From positions 248,133-312,132 of the forward strand of contig NZ_LMHU01000007.1 in the NCBI RefSeq assembly GCF_001428505.1: 64,000 nucleotides of DNA. The letters run 5' to 3'. Under the pieces are notes generated by a model, which worked only from the letters and a program-made list of their open reading frames with translations, was not told where the DNA came from and ran no database searches. Positions within the stretch are counted from its first letter, which is position 1; every line of letters starts with the position of its first letter. Shown piece by piece: positions 8,189 to 17,580 of this stretch. Origin of the DNA: Terrabacter sp. Root181 (GTDB lineage Bacteria; Actinomycetota; Actinomycetes; Actinomycetales; Dermatophilaceae). The translations under genes and the position numbers were made by a program.

Positions 8189-9783
8189 GTGCGCCTCCAA
8201 GGGAGTTGGATCGTGTGGTGGAACAAGGCAGCCCGTGCGGCATTCGCTCCGCATGCACCGTGCACGCCGCCGCCGGGATGGGCCGACGCGGACGCGAGGA
8301 AGAGGCCCTTGACCGGCGTCTCGGCGCGCCCGGATCCGGCGACCGGTCGGAAGACGAGCTGTTGGTGCAGCCCCGCCGTGCCGCCGTTGATCGCCCCGCC
8401 GACGAGGTTGCCGTCGAGCGCCTCCAGCTCGTGCGGGCCGAGGACCCGCCGGGCGGTGATGCGGTCGCGGAAGCCGGGCGCGCGGCTCTCGAGGCGCGCC
8501 TCGATCCGCTCGGCCATGGCGTCCAGGTCGCTCTCGTCCCACATGCCGCGCACCTCGCGGATGCCGGGTCGACCCGCGGCCGCGTCACCCCGAACCCGTT
8601 GGGGCACATGGGTGTAGGCCCACAGCGCCTCTCCCCCGGCCGGGACGCGCGTGGCGTCCGCCGCGCCCATCTGACCGACGAGCAGGAAGGGTCGGTCCGG
8701 CACGAGGCCGGCTGCCACCTGTGCCCCGGCCAACGTCATCTCGTCCATGGAGTCCGCGACGTGCACCGTGCCCGGGGCCGCCGCGGGTGCGCCCTCCCAC
8801 GGCACCGGTCCGCCGAGGGCCCAGTCGACCTTGACGGTCGACGGGTCCCACTCGAAGCGCTCCATCCGATGGCGCAGCCGCGAGGGCAGGTCGGCCCACG
8901 GCACGAGTCCGCCGTAGAGGGCGGGCGCCGACACGTCCGCGAGCACGGCACGCCTGACCCGGATCTCGCGTCCGGCGGTGCGCACGGCGACCGCGCGACC
9001 TCGCTCGACGCGTACGCCCTCGGCCCGCTCTCCGAGGCTCAGCTCGCCACCACGGGTCTCCAGACGACGGACCATCGCGGTCGACAGCCGGCCGGCGCCA
9101 CCGCGCGGGACGGGGAAGCCGACGGTCTGGCCGAGGAGCGCGAGCAGCAGACCCATGGCCGCCGAGCCCGGGGACTCGAGGCCGATGTCGGCGTGACCGG
9201 CGTTGCCCGCCACGAGCATGCGCGCCGCCTCTCCCCGGAAGAGCCGCTCCGTCAGGCTCCGGGCCGGCATCGCCATCTCGCGCAGCAGCTCCAGACCGCC
9301 GGAGCGGAGCATCTGGCGGGCGAGACCGGCGCCGCCCCGAACCGGTGGGAACGGACTCAGCAGGCCGCGCAGCACGTCGTCACCGACCCGGTCCCACGTG
9401 TCGCAGAGGGCGAGCCACGCGTCGCCGTCGCCGGGTGCGTCGTCGTCGAGAGCTGACGCGGTCGCCGCCCGGTCCCGGTGGAGCACGCCCCACCGGCCGT
9501 CGCCGAACGAGTGCCCGAGCACGGACGGGGCGTGAGCCCACGCGAGCCCGTGCTCCTCGAGACGGAGCCCGCGGATGGTCGGCGAGGCTGCGGCCAGGGG
9601 GTAGAAGGAGCTGAAGGTGTCGTGCACGTGCCCCGGCGCGACGGAGTCGTCGCTCCACACCGCCCCTCCCGGCCGGTCCTGCTCCTCGAGGACGATGACC
9701 GACCACCCGGCGTCGGCGAGGAGGTTGGCCGCCACGAGCCCGTTGGGTCCGCTGCCGATGACCACGGCGTCCGTCGTCGTCAC
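8185..9783 (-). CDS. FAD-dependent oxidoreductase, phytoene dehydrogenase-like
   Basis: Flavoprotein of 532 residues. The Rossmann FAD motif GSGPNGLVAANLLADAG lies at residues about 10-26, followed by the second acidic strand VIVLEEQDRPGGAVWSD. The C-terminus has the family signature LFLASASAHPGGGVHGACG, the FAD-contacting motif of the CrtI/NAD(P)-FAD superfamily. GTG at 9783 is chosen because GGAGGGA precedes it and the upstream extension has no homology-like content. Substrate unknown; probably desaturates or isomerises an isoprenoid or other lipid. Confidence 0.88.
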   Translation of the reverse strand: MTTTDAVVIGSGPNGLVAANLLADAGWSVIVLEEQDRPGGAVWSDDSVAPGHVHDTFSSFYPLAAASPTIRGLRLEEHGLAWAHAPSVLGHSFGDGRWGVLHRDRAATASALDDDAPGDGDAWLALCDTWDRVGDDVLRGLLSPFPPVRGGAGLARQMLRSGGLELLREMAMPARSLTERLFRGEAARMLVAGNAGHADIGLESPGSAAMGLLLALLGQTVGFPVPRGGAGRLSTAMVRRLETRGGELSLGERAEGVRVERGRAVAVRTAGREIRVRRAVLADVSAPALYGGLVPWADLPSRLRHRMERFEWDPSTVKVDWALGGPVPWEGAPAAAPGTVHVADSMDEMTLAGAQVAAGLVPDRPFLLVGQMGAADATRVPAGGEALWAYTHVPQRVRGDAAAGRPGIREVRGMWDESDLDAMAERIEARLESRAPGFRDRITARRVLGPHELEALDGNLVGGAINGGTAGLHQQLVFRPVAGSGRAETPVKGLFLASASAHPGGGVHGACGANAARAALFHHTIQLPWRRT

Positions 9784-9868
9784 GATGTCCCTCCGTCCGG
9801 TCGTGCTCGACGTACCCCGTCGACGACAGAACGAACCCGAGGCGGCACTCGCCGCCCCAGGTCGTCGG

Positions 9869-10015
9869 CTACGAGGGACTCGCGAGAGGGAGCACGGTTC
9901 GTCCGGGGTCGGGCCCGACCGCCGGTCGTCCGACGACACGGAAGCCGATGTGGCTCATGCCGGTGTCGACCATCTGGGGTCGCCGCGCGGGCAGGCGCAC
10001 CGCCTGGGTGTCGCT
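9869..10015 (-). pseudogene. C-terminal gene relic (formylglycine-generating-enzyme-like end?)
   Basis: The minus strand reads RLPARRPQMVDTGMSHIGFR, then a short Pro/Gly-rich tail and stop at 9869. The SHxGFR-type ending resembles C-termini of FGE-sulfatase-domain proteins, but the recognisable part is only about 47 codons and runs into sequence belonging to an opposing HTH fragment near 10016. Family assignment is tentative. Confidence 0.25.
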
Positions 10016-10235
10016 CGAACGGGGCGACAACGGCTCGGTCGCCGAGTCGCTGACGGACCGCGAGCTGTCCGTCCTGCGCTGGCTCACGACGATGATGTCG
10101 GTGGCCGAGATCGCCGACGAGCTGTGCGTGTCCACCAACACGGTGAAGACGCACGTCGCCGCTGTCTACCGCAATCTCGGTGTCGCGAAGCGACGTGACG
10201 CCGTGTCGCGGGGGCGCGAGCTCCGCCTGCTCTGA
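9999..10235 (+). pseudogene. LuxR-type regulator relic, C-terminal HTH only
   Basis: About 75 residues ending at 10235 form a nearly complete GerE/LuxR DNA-binding domain: LTDRELSVLRWLTTMMSVAE, then IADELCVSTNTVKTHVAAVY and LGVAKRR. The large sensor/ATPase part expected for this LAL-like class is absent; upstream sequence instead fits an opposing reading frame. A GTG or ATG (9948) could still start a short protein, so residual function as a free DNA-binding domain is possible, but a truncated relic is more likely. Confidence 0.65.
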
Positions 10236-10333
10236 GGCACGAGCGGGCCGATCCGCGATCTCATGCCGCCAGGGTGACGACCACCGCTCTGCGCTCGTCG
10301 GACCATGGGGCATCGCCAGACACGGGAGGACGC

Positions 10334-10744
10334 ATGACCAGCTCGCCCATCAGCACGCCGACGCGACCGCACGGTTGGAAGTACGGGACGGTGCTGTTCG
10401 TCGGGACCCTGTTGCTCATCTCCGGGGTCCTCGAGTTCCTCCGGGGCCTGTCCGCCCTCTTCGACAACACGCTCTACGTCAACACGCCGAAGTACATCCT
10501 CGCCTTCGATACGACGGCCTGGGGCTGGATCCACCTCGTCTGGGGCGTCGTCCTCGTCGTCATCGGCGGGCTGATCCTCGCCGAGCGGCCCATCGGTCGC
10601 ATCCTCGCCCTCGTCCCGGTCTCGATCGCGATGGTGCTCAACTTCGCCTCGTTGCCGCTCTACCCGTTCTGGTCGATCGTGCTGCTCGCCCTGAACGGGC
10701 TCATCATCTGGGCGCTGTGCACCGCCGAGTTCGCCGAGCTCTGA
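10334..10744 (+). CDS. Small membrane protein (DUF7144-like, four helices)
   Basis: Protein of 136 residues from the ATG at 10334, chosen because GGGAGGA lies 4-10 bases upstream. Four hydrophobic helices are visible; the first is GTVLFVGTLLLISGVLEFL. The motif TAWGWIHLVWGVVLVVIGG in the middle is characteristic of a widespread actinobacterial membrane-protein family without known function. It stands alone between two relics. Confidence 0.8.
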   Translation: MTSSPISTPTRPHGWKYGTVLFVGTLLLISGVLEFLRGLSALFDNTLYVNTPKYILAFDTTAWGWIHLVWGVVLVVIGGLILAERPIGRILALVPVSIAMVLNFASLPLYPFWSIVLLALNGLIIWALCTAEFAEL

Positions 10745-10771
10745 CCGACCTGGTCGTCCACGCACCGCCCT

Positions 10772-11401
10772 TCAGCGGGCTCTGAGCTCCTCGAGCGCCG
10801 CGCGGTTCGTGCCGAACATCGCCGACCGTTCGTCGAGCCCGAAGCGGTGCAGACGGTCCGCGACAGCCGGGCGGACACGGCTGTAGTGCACCTGTGTGCC
10901 GCGGCCCTGGAGCCAGGACGTGAGCTGCTCGAGTCCGTCGGCACCGGTCACGTCGATGTCGGTGACGCCCTCCATGTCGAGCACCAGGTGTCGGACGGCG
11001 GGCGCGCCCGCCCCGTCGGACGCGCCCGATGGGGCAACCTGCGCCGCTTCGACGACGGCGTGCACGCGATCCCGCAGCAGGCCGACGTTGGCGAAGAAGA
11101 TCGGCGCGGAGAAGCGCACGACGATGACCCCGGGCTCGCTCTCGGTGGCGTCACCCAGCACGGGAAGGGCCTGGTCCGGGTCCTCGGTCGTGCCGAGCAC
11201 GTCGACGGCGGGGTTCGCCGCGCGTCGGGTGAGGTTGACGAGGGCGAGGACGAAGGCGATGAGGATGCCCGGGATCGGTCCCAGGAGCAGGGCACCGAGG
11301 AAGCGGGCGGCAGCCACCCCGAACTCGAACCGGTCCTTGGCCCACAGCCCGCGCAGCGTCGCGGGGAGCCCCCCGTGGTCGCCACGCCGACCCGTCCTCA
11401 T
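10772..11401 (-). pseudogene. SulP sulfate/anion transporter relic: last helix plus STAS domain
   Basis: The minus-strand frame encodes only the end of a SulP transporter: LWAKDRFEFGVAAARFL, a last membrane helix (GPIPGILIAFVLALVNL), then a STAS domain with VIVVRFSAPIFFANVGLLRD and LVLDMEGVTDIDVTGADGL. The other membrane helices (roughly 300 residues) are missing, and upstream sequence is low-complexity Gly/Pro-rich without helices. Best read as a 5'-deleted gene. An ATG at 11401 could still give a soluble STAS protein of about 209 residues. Confidence 0.7.
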
Positions 11402-11663
11402 ACGCCCGGGGTGAGGCCCCGAACCGGGACCCGGACACGATCCAGGAAGACGTCCTCCGACACCGGGCCACCACCCTGACCAACCGACCGTCGCCCTGAC
11501 GAGCGCAGGCTGCGTACCGAACTCGGGCTCCGCGGCTCCCCCGCGACGCGTTCGTCCCGGTGACAATGGTCGTCAGACCGGGTGGCCGTGCGACTCCACG
11601 CCGGCGGGCACGTCAGGTCTGCCCGCTCCAGCACCCGGCACGGGACGACGGGAGCCGACGGCG

Positions 11664-12407
11664 ATGGTGGCGAACGAGCAGCTGGCCGAGGTCTTCGTCG
11701 AGATCGCCGACACGCTCGTCGACGACTTCGACGTCATCGAGTTCCTCGGCCTGCTCGCCGAGCGCGCCGCGCAGCTCAGCGCGTCGTCAGCGGGCGGTCT
11801 GGTGCTCGCGGACCCTCGGGGGCAGCTCCAGTTCGTCGCGGCCTCACCGGAGTCGGTCAACCTGCTCGAGCTCTTCGAGCTGCAGAGCCAGGAGGGTCCC
11901 TGCCTCGAGTGCTACCGCCTCGGGGTCCCCACGTACGCTCTCGACCTCGACACGGCCGAGGCGCGCACTCGGTGGCCGTCCTTCGCCGAGCGAGCCGTCC
12001 GTCTGGGGCTGCGGTCGGCGCACGCCTTCCCCCTCCGGCACCGCCAGACGGTCATCGGGGCTCTCAACGTGTGCTCCGCGACACCGCGCAGTCTCGACGA
12101 GCCGGAGGCCACGATCGTGCAGGCCCTCGCCGACGTCGCGACCATCGGCATCCTGCAGGAACGCACGATCCGCGCCGGGGAGGTGCTGACCGAGCAGCTC
12201 CAGGCCGCCCTGGTCAGCCGGGTCAGCATCGAGCAGGCCAAGGGCGCCCTGGCCCGGAGCATGAACATCGACGTGGACCAGGCGTTCACGATGCTGCGCA
12301 ACTACGCCCGCGCCAACAACCACAGGCTGAGCGAGCTGGCTCGAGGGGTCGTGTCCGATCCCGCTCGCTTCCCCGACCTGACCCGGGCGGACCCCCCGGG
12401 TCCGTGA
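11664..12407 (+). CDS. GAF and ANTAR domain protein (RNA-binding antiterminator)
   Basis: Sensor of 247 residues. The N-terminal two thirds form a GAF domain (SQEGPCLECYRLGVPTYALD is the ANTAR-family version of its binding loop). The C-terminus is an ANTAR domain at about 170-235 with QLQAALVSRVSIEQAKGAL, three-helix content and ending helix ANNHRLSELARGVV. ANTAR domains bind paired hairpins in mRNA leaders and prevent termination. The ATG at 11664 is weakly supported; 262 bases upstream show no other gene. One of three related sensors in this window. Confidence 0.9.
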   Translation: MVANEQLAEVFVEIADTLVDDFDVIEFLGLLAERAAQLSASSAGGLVLADPRGQLQFVAASPESVNLLELFELQSQEGPCLECYRLGVPTYALDLDTAEARTRWPSFAERAVRLGLRSAHAFPLRHRQTVIGALNVCSATPRSLDEPEATIVQALADVATIGILQERTIRAGEVLTEQLQAALVSRVSIEQAKGALARSMNIDVDQAFTMLRNYARANNHRLSELARGVVSDPARFPDLTRADPPGP

Positions 12408-12622
12408 CCCGACGGTCCGGCGGCTCCGCACGCGTATAGTCGGGCTGGTAGGCGAGTCCCTGGACCCCGGTCGCGTCCCTCCCGTGAACGTGACCGCGCG
12501 CGTCGTCCGGCACCGCCGTCTCCGAGCCGGTCACTCCTCACCTGCCCGTGAAGCCTGTGTCGTTCTCGCCGTGAACGATCGGTGTCCACGGGAACCGCAG
12601 TGACACAAGGAGATCGATCGCC

Positions 12623-13702
12623 GTGAGCAGCACCCACCATGACCACACGACCGGAAGCTCGTTCACCGCGCTCACCCGTCAGGTGCACGACCTCGGGCTG
12701 ATGCGTCGACGGTATGCCTACTACTGGTCCAGGCTCATCGGCGCCGTCGTGGCGATGGCTGCATGGGTGCTCACCGTCGTGTGGATCGGGGACAGCTGGT
12801 GGCAGATCGCGCCCGCAGCGGTGCTCGCGGTGCTGATGACCCAGATCGCCTTCCTCGGCCACGACGCGGCCCACCGCCAGATGTTCCGTTCCGGCCGCAT
12901 GAACGACTGGGTCAGCCTCATCGTGGCCAACCTACTCGTGGGCATCAGCTACGGCTGGTGGCAGAGCAAGCACACCCGCCACCACGGCAACCCCAACAAG
13001 GTCGGCTCCGACCCCGACATCGCGCTGGGTGTCCTCGCCTTCACCCCCGAACAGGCGCACCGCTCCCACCGTCCACTGGTGCGCTGGCTCGTGGCTCACC
13101 AGGGCTGGTACTTCTTCCCGTTGCTGCTGCTCGAAGGACTGTCACTGCACTGGCAGGGCATCCACCGGGTCGCCGGCCGTCGTCGGGTCGACCGCCGGTG
13201 GCTGGAGCTGGCCTTCCTGACGATCCGTCTCGCGGGCCTGCCGGTGCTGCTGCTGCTCGTCATGTCACCGGCGAAGGTGGTCGCTGTCCTCGCTGTCCAG
13301 CTCGCTCTGTTCGGCCTCTACATGGGCCTCTCGTTCGCGCCGAACCACATCGGCATGCCTCTCGTCGCGCCGGGGCTCAAGCTCGACTTCCTCAACCGCC
13401 AGGTGCTCATGAGCCGCAACATCAGTGGCGGGCGGTGGATGTCCGTGCTCCTCGGTGGGCTGAACCACCAGACCGAGCACCACCTCTTCCCCTCGATGGC
13501 CCGCCCCGACCTGCGCCGGGTGCAGCCGCTCGTCGTCGCCTACTGCGCGGCCGAGGGCGTCCGCTACACGCAGACGACGCTCTGGACGGCATACGGCAGC
13601 GTCATCGCGCATCTGAACTCCGTCGGCCTCGGGCAGAACGACCCGTTCCTGTGCCCTCTCGTCGCGAGTCGACGAGCGGTGACCGTGACGGACGCTCGCT
13701 GA
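12623..13702 (+). CDS. Membrane fatty-acid desaturase
   Basis: Di-iron acyl desaturase of 359 residues. The three histidine boxes that bind the iron pair are visible: HDAAH (80-84), HTRHH (117-121) and QTEHH at about 282-287. Two pairs of membrane helices separate them (for example the segments around residues 38-78 and 193-235). The start follows AAGGAG. The family introduces a cis double bond into an acyl chain; with the second desaturase at 15229 it points to active control of membrane fluidity. Electron donor not encoded next to it. Confidence 0.92.
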   Translation: MSSTHHDHTTGSSFTALTRQVHDLGLMRRRYAYYWSRLIGAVVAMAAWVLTVVWIGDSWWQIAPAAVLAVLMTQIAFLGHDAAHRQMFRSGRMNDWVSLIVANLLVGISYGWWQSKHTRHHGNPNKVGSDPDIALGVLAFTPEQAHRSHRPLVRWLVAHQGWYFFPLLLLEGLSLHWQGIHRVAGRRRVDRRWLELAFLTIRLAGLPVLLLLVMSPAKVVAVLAVQLALFGLYMGLSFAPNHIGMPLVAPGLKLDFLNRQVLMSRNISGGRWMSVLLGGLNHQTEHHLFPSMARPDLRRVQPLVVAYCAAEGVRYTQTTLWTAYGSVIAHLNSVGLGQNDPFLCPLVASRRAVTVTDAR

Positions 13703-13809
13703 CGGACGGGCGAGATCCCGGCCGGGCCGATGTCGAGACGCGCGAGCCGGCTCCGTCCCCCGGGTGACGGGCGTCCACTCCGGAGGCCCCGCGCCCAGGG
13801 AGGACGACC

Positions 13810-14307
13810 GTGCACCCGAACGAGATCACCGAGGTCCTGAACCGGCCGGGCAGCCAGGAGCTGCTGGCCCGAGACGTGGCCCGCCTGGCCTACGTCGCCA
13901 AGGACGGCACGCCGCGCACCATCCCGATCGCCTTCACCTGGAACGGGACCGAGCTGGTCATGTGCACCAGCACGAACGCTCCGAAGCTCCCGTCCCTGCG
14001 CCGGTCCCCGGCGGTCGCACTCACGATCGACACCGAGGTGCACCCGCCGACGATCCTGCTCATCCGCGGCCGCGCCGAGCTGGACGTCGTCGAGGGCATC
14101 CCCGCGGAGTACCTCGAGATGAACGGCACTTACACGATGACGCCGGAGCAGCGGGTCGAGTGGGAGGCGGAGGTGCGCTCGCTCTACGACGGGATGGTCC
14201 GGATCGTCGTCACGCCGACCTGGGCCAAGCTGATCGACTTCGAGACGACGCTGCCGAGCGCGGTCGAGGAGCTGGTCCGGGAGCGCGAGCGCCGGGAACG
14301 AGGGTGA
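13810..14307 (+). CDS. Pyridoxamine 5'-phosphate oxidase-fold (PPOX) protein
   Basis: Protein of 165 residues with a split-barrel flavin-binding fold: LARDVARLAYVAKDGTPRTI at the N-terminus, then IPIAFTWNGTELVMCTSTNA, the conserved beta hairpins. The GTG start has GGGAGGA 7-12 bases upstream. Members use FMN, F420 or haem; nothing here decides which. No operon partner overlaps it. Confidence 0.85.
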   Translation: MHPNEITEVLNRPGSQELLARDVARLAYVAKDGTPRTIPIAFTWNGTELVMCTSTNAPKLPSLRRSPAVALTIDTEVHPPTILLIRGRAELDVVEGIPAEYLEMNGTYTMTPEQRVEWEAEVRSLYDGMVRIVVTPTWAKLIDFETTLPSAVEELVRERERRERG

Positions 14308-14359
14308 CTCCCCGTCATCCCGGTCGGGGACCGTCCGGATCCGGTGGCACCGTCCTGCC

Positions 14360-14974
14360 ATGACCACCGTGACGACGCCCGGCGCGCTCACCGACCCGCG
14401 CCCGATCACCGACCTCCTCACGCCCGCAGCCGCCGAGTGCCGGCGTGTCCTCGAAGCGGCCGCCGACCACGACTGGAGCGCGCGGGCGGGCGACCTCGAC
14501 TGGTCGTGCAGCCACACTGCCGGCCACGTCGCGGACGTCCTCTTCTCGTATGCCGTGCAGGTCGTGGCGCGACCGGTCGACTCCTACCTCCCCATGGAGG
14601 TGACCGTCGAGCCGTCGGCCACCCCGGACGGGCTCGTCCGGTCGGTCGTGACGTGTACGGAGCTCCTGCGCCTCGCGTGCGGCGCCGCGCCGGTCGGAGT
14701 CCGCGCGTGGCACCCCGCCGGCATGGCCGACGCGGAGGGCTTCGCCGCCATGGGCGTCGTCGAGGTGCTCGTCCACACCCACGACATCACGAGCGGCCTC
14801 GGCCTGGACTGGGCACCACCGCCCGACCTCAGCGCGCCCGTGGTGACGCGCCTCTTCCCCGACGCACCCGCTGGTGACCCGGCGCAGGTGCTGCTCTGGT
14901 GCTGCGGTCGCGCCGCCCTTCCGGACCGCCCGCGCCTCGAGACCTGGCGCTGGGACCCGACCGTCCGCCGGTGA
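14360..14974 (+). CDS. Maleylpyruvate isomerase/mycothiol-dependent (DinB-like) family protein
   Basis: Protein of 204 residues with the four-helix DinB/MDMPI N-terminal fold. Putative metal-ligand histidines sit in WSCSHTAGHVADVL and in VEVLVHTHDITSGL. Proteins of this fold use mycothiol as thiol cofactor in actinobacteria, but many homologues are uncharacterised, so the reaction is unknown. A strong hairpin follows within 45 bases of the stop. Confidence 0.8.
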   Translation: MTTVTTPGALTDPRPITDLLTPAAAECRRVLEAAADHDWSARAGDLDWSCSHTAGHVADVLFSYAVQVVARPVDSYLPMEVTVEPSATPDGLVRSVVTCTELLRLACGAAPVGVRAWHPAGMADAEGFAAMGVVEVLVHTHDITSGLGLDWAPPPDLSAPVVTRLFPDAPAGDPAQVLLWCCGRAALPDRPRLETWRWDPTVRR

Positions 14975-15016
14975 GACGGCGGTGCCGCGGGAGCTGGTGC
15001 CGGACGCAGCTCGGGC

Positions 15017-15073
15017 GGGCAGCACAGAGCCCCCGCTCAGGTGGGCGAGCGGGGGCTCTGTTCGGTGCTGCCC
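15017..15073. terminator. Strong bidirectional hairpin between convergent genes
   Basis: A perfect 15-bp inverted repeat (15024-15038 with 15047-15061, loop of 8) is flanked by a second complementary pair, GGGCAGCAC at 15017 and GTGCTGCCC at 15065. It sits between the isomerase-like gene (plus) and the desaturase operon (minus), the expected place for a shared terminator. Confidence 0.8.
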
Positions 15074-15228
15074 GTCCCCGACGGGCCAGCCATGGGCGCC
15101 CCTCCACGAACACCCGGGCTGTTCCGGGCCGCCCGTGGGCGACCCGACACCCAGTAGACGATCGGGGTGCGCTTTCATGACACGATTTTTCGAGTCGGAG
15201 GCGATGACCTCGCGAGACGTGACCGGCC

Positions 15229-16392
15229 TCAGGCGGCGACGTGCTCCCGAGCGGGCTCCGACGCGGGCAGGTCGGTGACGGAAGCGCCCCGGCCCCGGCC
15301 CAAGAAGTCGTTGGGCAGCGACAGCCGGATGACCTTCTTCCACGCCGAGGCGACCTGACGCGGGAGCGAGCCCGTCGTGTACGTGAGGCCGTACCTCCGG
15401 AAGAGGTCCTGCACCTGCGGCGCGATCTGCTGGTAGCGGTTGCTCGGCAGGTCGGGGAAGAGGTGGTGCTCGATCTGGAAGCTGAGGTTGCCGCTCATGA
15501 AGTGCATGGCCTTGCTGCCGCTGATGTTGGCCGAGCCGAGCATCTGGCGCACGTACCACTCACCGCGGGTCTCCCCCACGATCGACTTGCGCTCGAAGGT
15601 CTCGACGCCCTCGGGGAAGTGGCCGCACATGATGACCGAGTGGGTCCAGAGGTTGCGGATGAGGTTGGCCGTGGCGTTGGCGGCCAGGGTGTTGAGGAAC
15701 GACGGGCCCGACAGGAGCGGGTGGATGACGTAGTCCTTCGTCATCTGGTTGCGGATCTTCTTCAGCGTGACCTTGGCGCGCGCCCGGAAGTCGGGGTCCT
15801 GGCGGCGCTCCTTGGTCGCGAGGTTCTTGCCGAGCTCGAGGTCGTAGGCGGCGATGCCGTACTCGAAGAAGCACGCGTTGACGAAGTTCCACAGCGGCTG
15901 CGCGGCGTAGAGCGGGACCCACCGCTGGTCCTCGTCGACGCGCATGATGCCGTAGCCGAGGTCGTTGTCCTTACCGATGACGTTCGTGTAGGTGTGGTGC
16001 AGCTCGTTGTGCGAGTGCTTCCACTGCTCCGAGGGGCTGGCGTTGTCCCACTCCCACGTCGTCGAGTGGATCTTGGGGTCACGCATCCAGTCCCACTGGC
16101 CGTGCATGACGTTGTGCCCGATCTCCATGTTCTCGATGATCTTGGCGACCGCCAGGCCGGCCGTGCCGACGAGCCAGGCAGGCGGGAACATCGACACGAG
16201 CAGGACGGCGCGGGAGCCGAGCTCGAGCTTGCGCTGGGTGGCGATGACCTTGCGGATGTAGGCGGCGTCGTCGGCTCCGCGTGTGTCGATCACCGACTGG
16301 CGGATCGCGTCGAGCTCGACGCCGAGCTGCTCGATGTCCTCGGGCGTGAGGTGCCCGATCGGGTTGTGGGCCTTCTTCTGCAGGACGGTCAT
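15229..16392 (-). CDS. Fatty-acid desaturase (DesA3-like)
   Basis: Di-iron desaturase of 387 residues with boxes HNVMHGQWDW (around 105), HNELHHTYTN (around 129) and QIEHHLFP (around 330). Layout and the adjacent reductase match the mycobacterial DesA3 (Rv3229c) stearoyl-CoA desaturase system. The reductase gene lies 58 bases upstream on the same strand, so the pair is probably one operon supplying electrons directly. The divergent PucR-type regulator at 17666 is the likely local controller (inference). Confidence 0.94.
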   Translation of the reverse strand: MTVLQKKAHNPIGHLTPEDIEQLGVELDAIRQSVIDTRGADDAAYIRKVIATQRKLELGSRAVLLVSMFPPAWLVGTAGLAVAKIIENMEIGHNVMHGQWDWMRDPKIHSTTWEWDNASPSEQWKHSHNELHHTYTNVIGKDNDLGYGIMRVDEDQRWVPLYAAQPLWNFVNACFFEYGIAAYDLELGKNLATKERRQDPDFRARAKVTLKKIRNQMTKDYVIHPLLSGPSFLNTLAANATANLIRNLWTHSVIMCGHFPEGVETFERKSIVGETRGEWYVRQMLGSANISGSKAMHFMSGNLSFQIEHHLFPDLPSNRYQQIAPQVQDLFRRYGLTYTTGSLPRQVASAWKKVIRLSLPNDFLGRGRGASVTDLPASEPAREHVAA

Positions 16393-16449
16393 GGTGACTC
16401 CTCTGGTCAGGGGGTCTGGAGGTCTGTGGGTCTGGTCTGTGGGGCTGGG

Positions 16450-17580
16450 TCAGTGGTCGATGACGCAGGCGCCGGCGGCTGCGGAGATGCAGGTCTGGAT
16501 CGGGACGCCCTGGCCCTCGGTCTCGCCGGGCGTCGCGGTCGTGACGGCGCCGGTGCGCAGGTCGCGCACGGCGCCCTCGCGCAGGGGCAGGACACAGCCG
16601 AAGCAGATGCCCATGCGGCACCCGGACGGCATGAGGACGCCGGCGGCCTCGGCGGCGTCGAGGATGGGGGTCCCGCCGTCGGCGTCGACCGTCGTGCCGG
16701 AGCTGGTGAAGTCGACGGTGCCGCCCTCGCCGACGACGAGCGTCGTGACCCGGAACTGCTCGGTGAGCAGGTCGAGCCCACGCTCGTCGTGGTGGCGCTG
16801 GAGCGCGTCGAGCAGTCCGCCCGGACCGCACGCGAGGGTCTTTCGCTCGTGCAGGTCCGGCACGAGGGTGTCGAGGTCGGCGACGTCGAGGACCCCGTGC
16901 TCGTCGTCGTAGCGGGCGACCAGTCGGATCAGGCCGGCCTCGTCGAGGGCGCGGAGGTTGTCGATGAAGATCGAGTGGGGCTCGCTCGGGGCCACGTGGA
17001 CGACGACGATGTCGTATGCCGTCGAGCGGGCCAGGCGCACCACACCGTCGTCAGCGACGGGGTAGAGGTTGCGGAGCATGCCGATGACCGGGGTGACGCC
17101 CGACCCCGCGGTGACGAAGAGGAGCTTCCCGCCGTCGGTGGGCAGCACGAACTCGCCCTGGGCCTGCTCGAGGTGCACGAGCGTCCCAGGCTGCGACTCG
17201 CGCACGAGGTGGGTGCTGACGAGCCCGTCCGGCACGGCCTTGACGGTGATGGAGATGTTGCCGTCGGCGCGCGGGCCGTGGGTGAGGGAGTAGGCCCGCC
17301 ACTGGCGTATGCCGTCCACGTCGACGCCGATGCGGACGTACTGCCCCGGCACGTGGCCGGCCCAGTCGGCGCCGGGGCGGATGACGATGGTGGCCGCGTC
17401 CGCCGTCTCGGGGTGGACGGCGACGATGCGCCCGCGCAGGTCGGCGCCGGGGCGCAGCGGGTCGAACAGGTCGAGGTAGTCGGCGGGCAGCAGCGGTGAG
17501 GTCGCACGCTCGGCGAGCTGGAGGAACCGTCGTCGCAGGGACGGTCGGGTGGCTCGAGTCGAGGGTGCGGTCAGGCTCAT
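16450..17580 (-). CDS. Ferredoxin reductase with C-terminal 2Fe-2S domain (desaturase electron donor)
   Basis: Oxidoreductase of 376 residues. Domains in order: FAD-binding barrel with RAYSLTHGPR near residues 97-106, NAD-binding domain with FVTAGSGVTPVIGMLRNL, and a plant-type 2Fe-2S ferredoxin at the end with CRMGICFGCVLPL and a last Cys in QTCISAAAGACV. It is homologous to Rv3230c, the partner of DesA3. The ATG at 17580 is chosen over upstream in-frame starts because those would extend into the divergent promoter region. Confidence 0.93.
   Translation of the reverse strand: MSLTAPSTRATRPSLRRRFLQLAERATSPLLPADYLDLFDPLRPGADLRGRIVAVHPETADAATIVIRPGADWAGHVPGQYVRIGVDVDGIRQWRAYSLTHGPRADGNISITVKAVPDGLVSTHLVRESQPGTLVHLEQAQGEFVLPTDGGKLLFVTAGSGVTPVIGMLRNLYPVADDGVVRLARSTAYDIVVVHVAPSEPHSIFIDNLRALDEAGLIRLVARYDDEHGVLDVADLDTLVPDLHERKTLACGPGGLLDALQRHHDERGLDLLTEQFRVTTLVVGEGGTVDFTSSGTTVDADGGTPILDAAEAAGVLMPSGCRMGICFGCVLPLREGAVRDLRTGAVTTATPGETEGQGVPIQTCISAAAGACVIDH

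Noticed and set aside
15241-17499. Very long open frame (752 codons) on plus opposite the desaturase operon
   Set aside because: Asp/Val/Gly-rich antisense shadow of two well-recognised minus-strand genes, a usual effect of high-GC codons.
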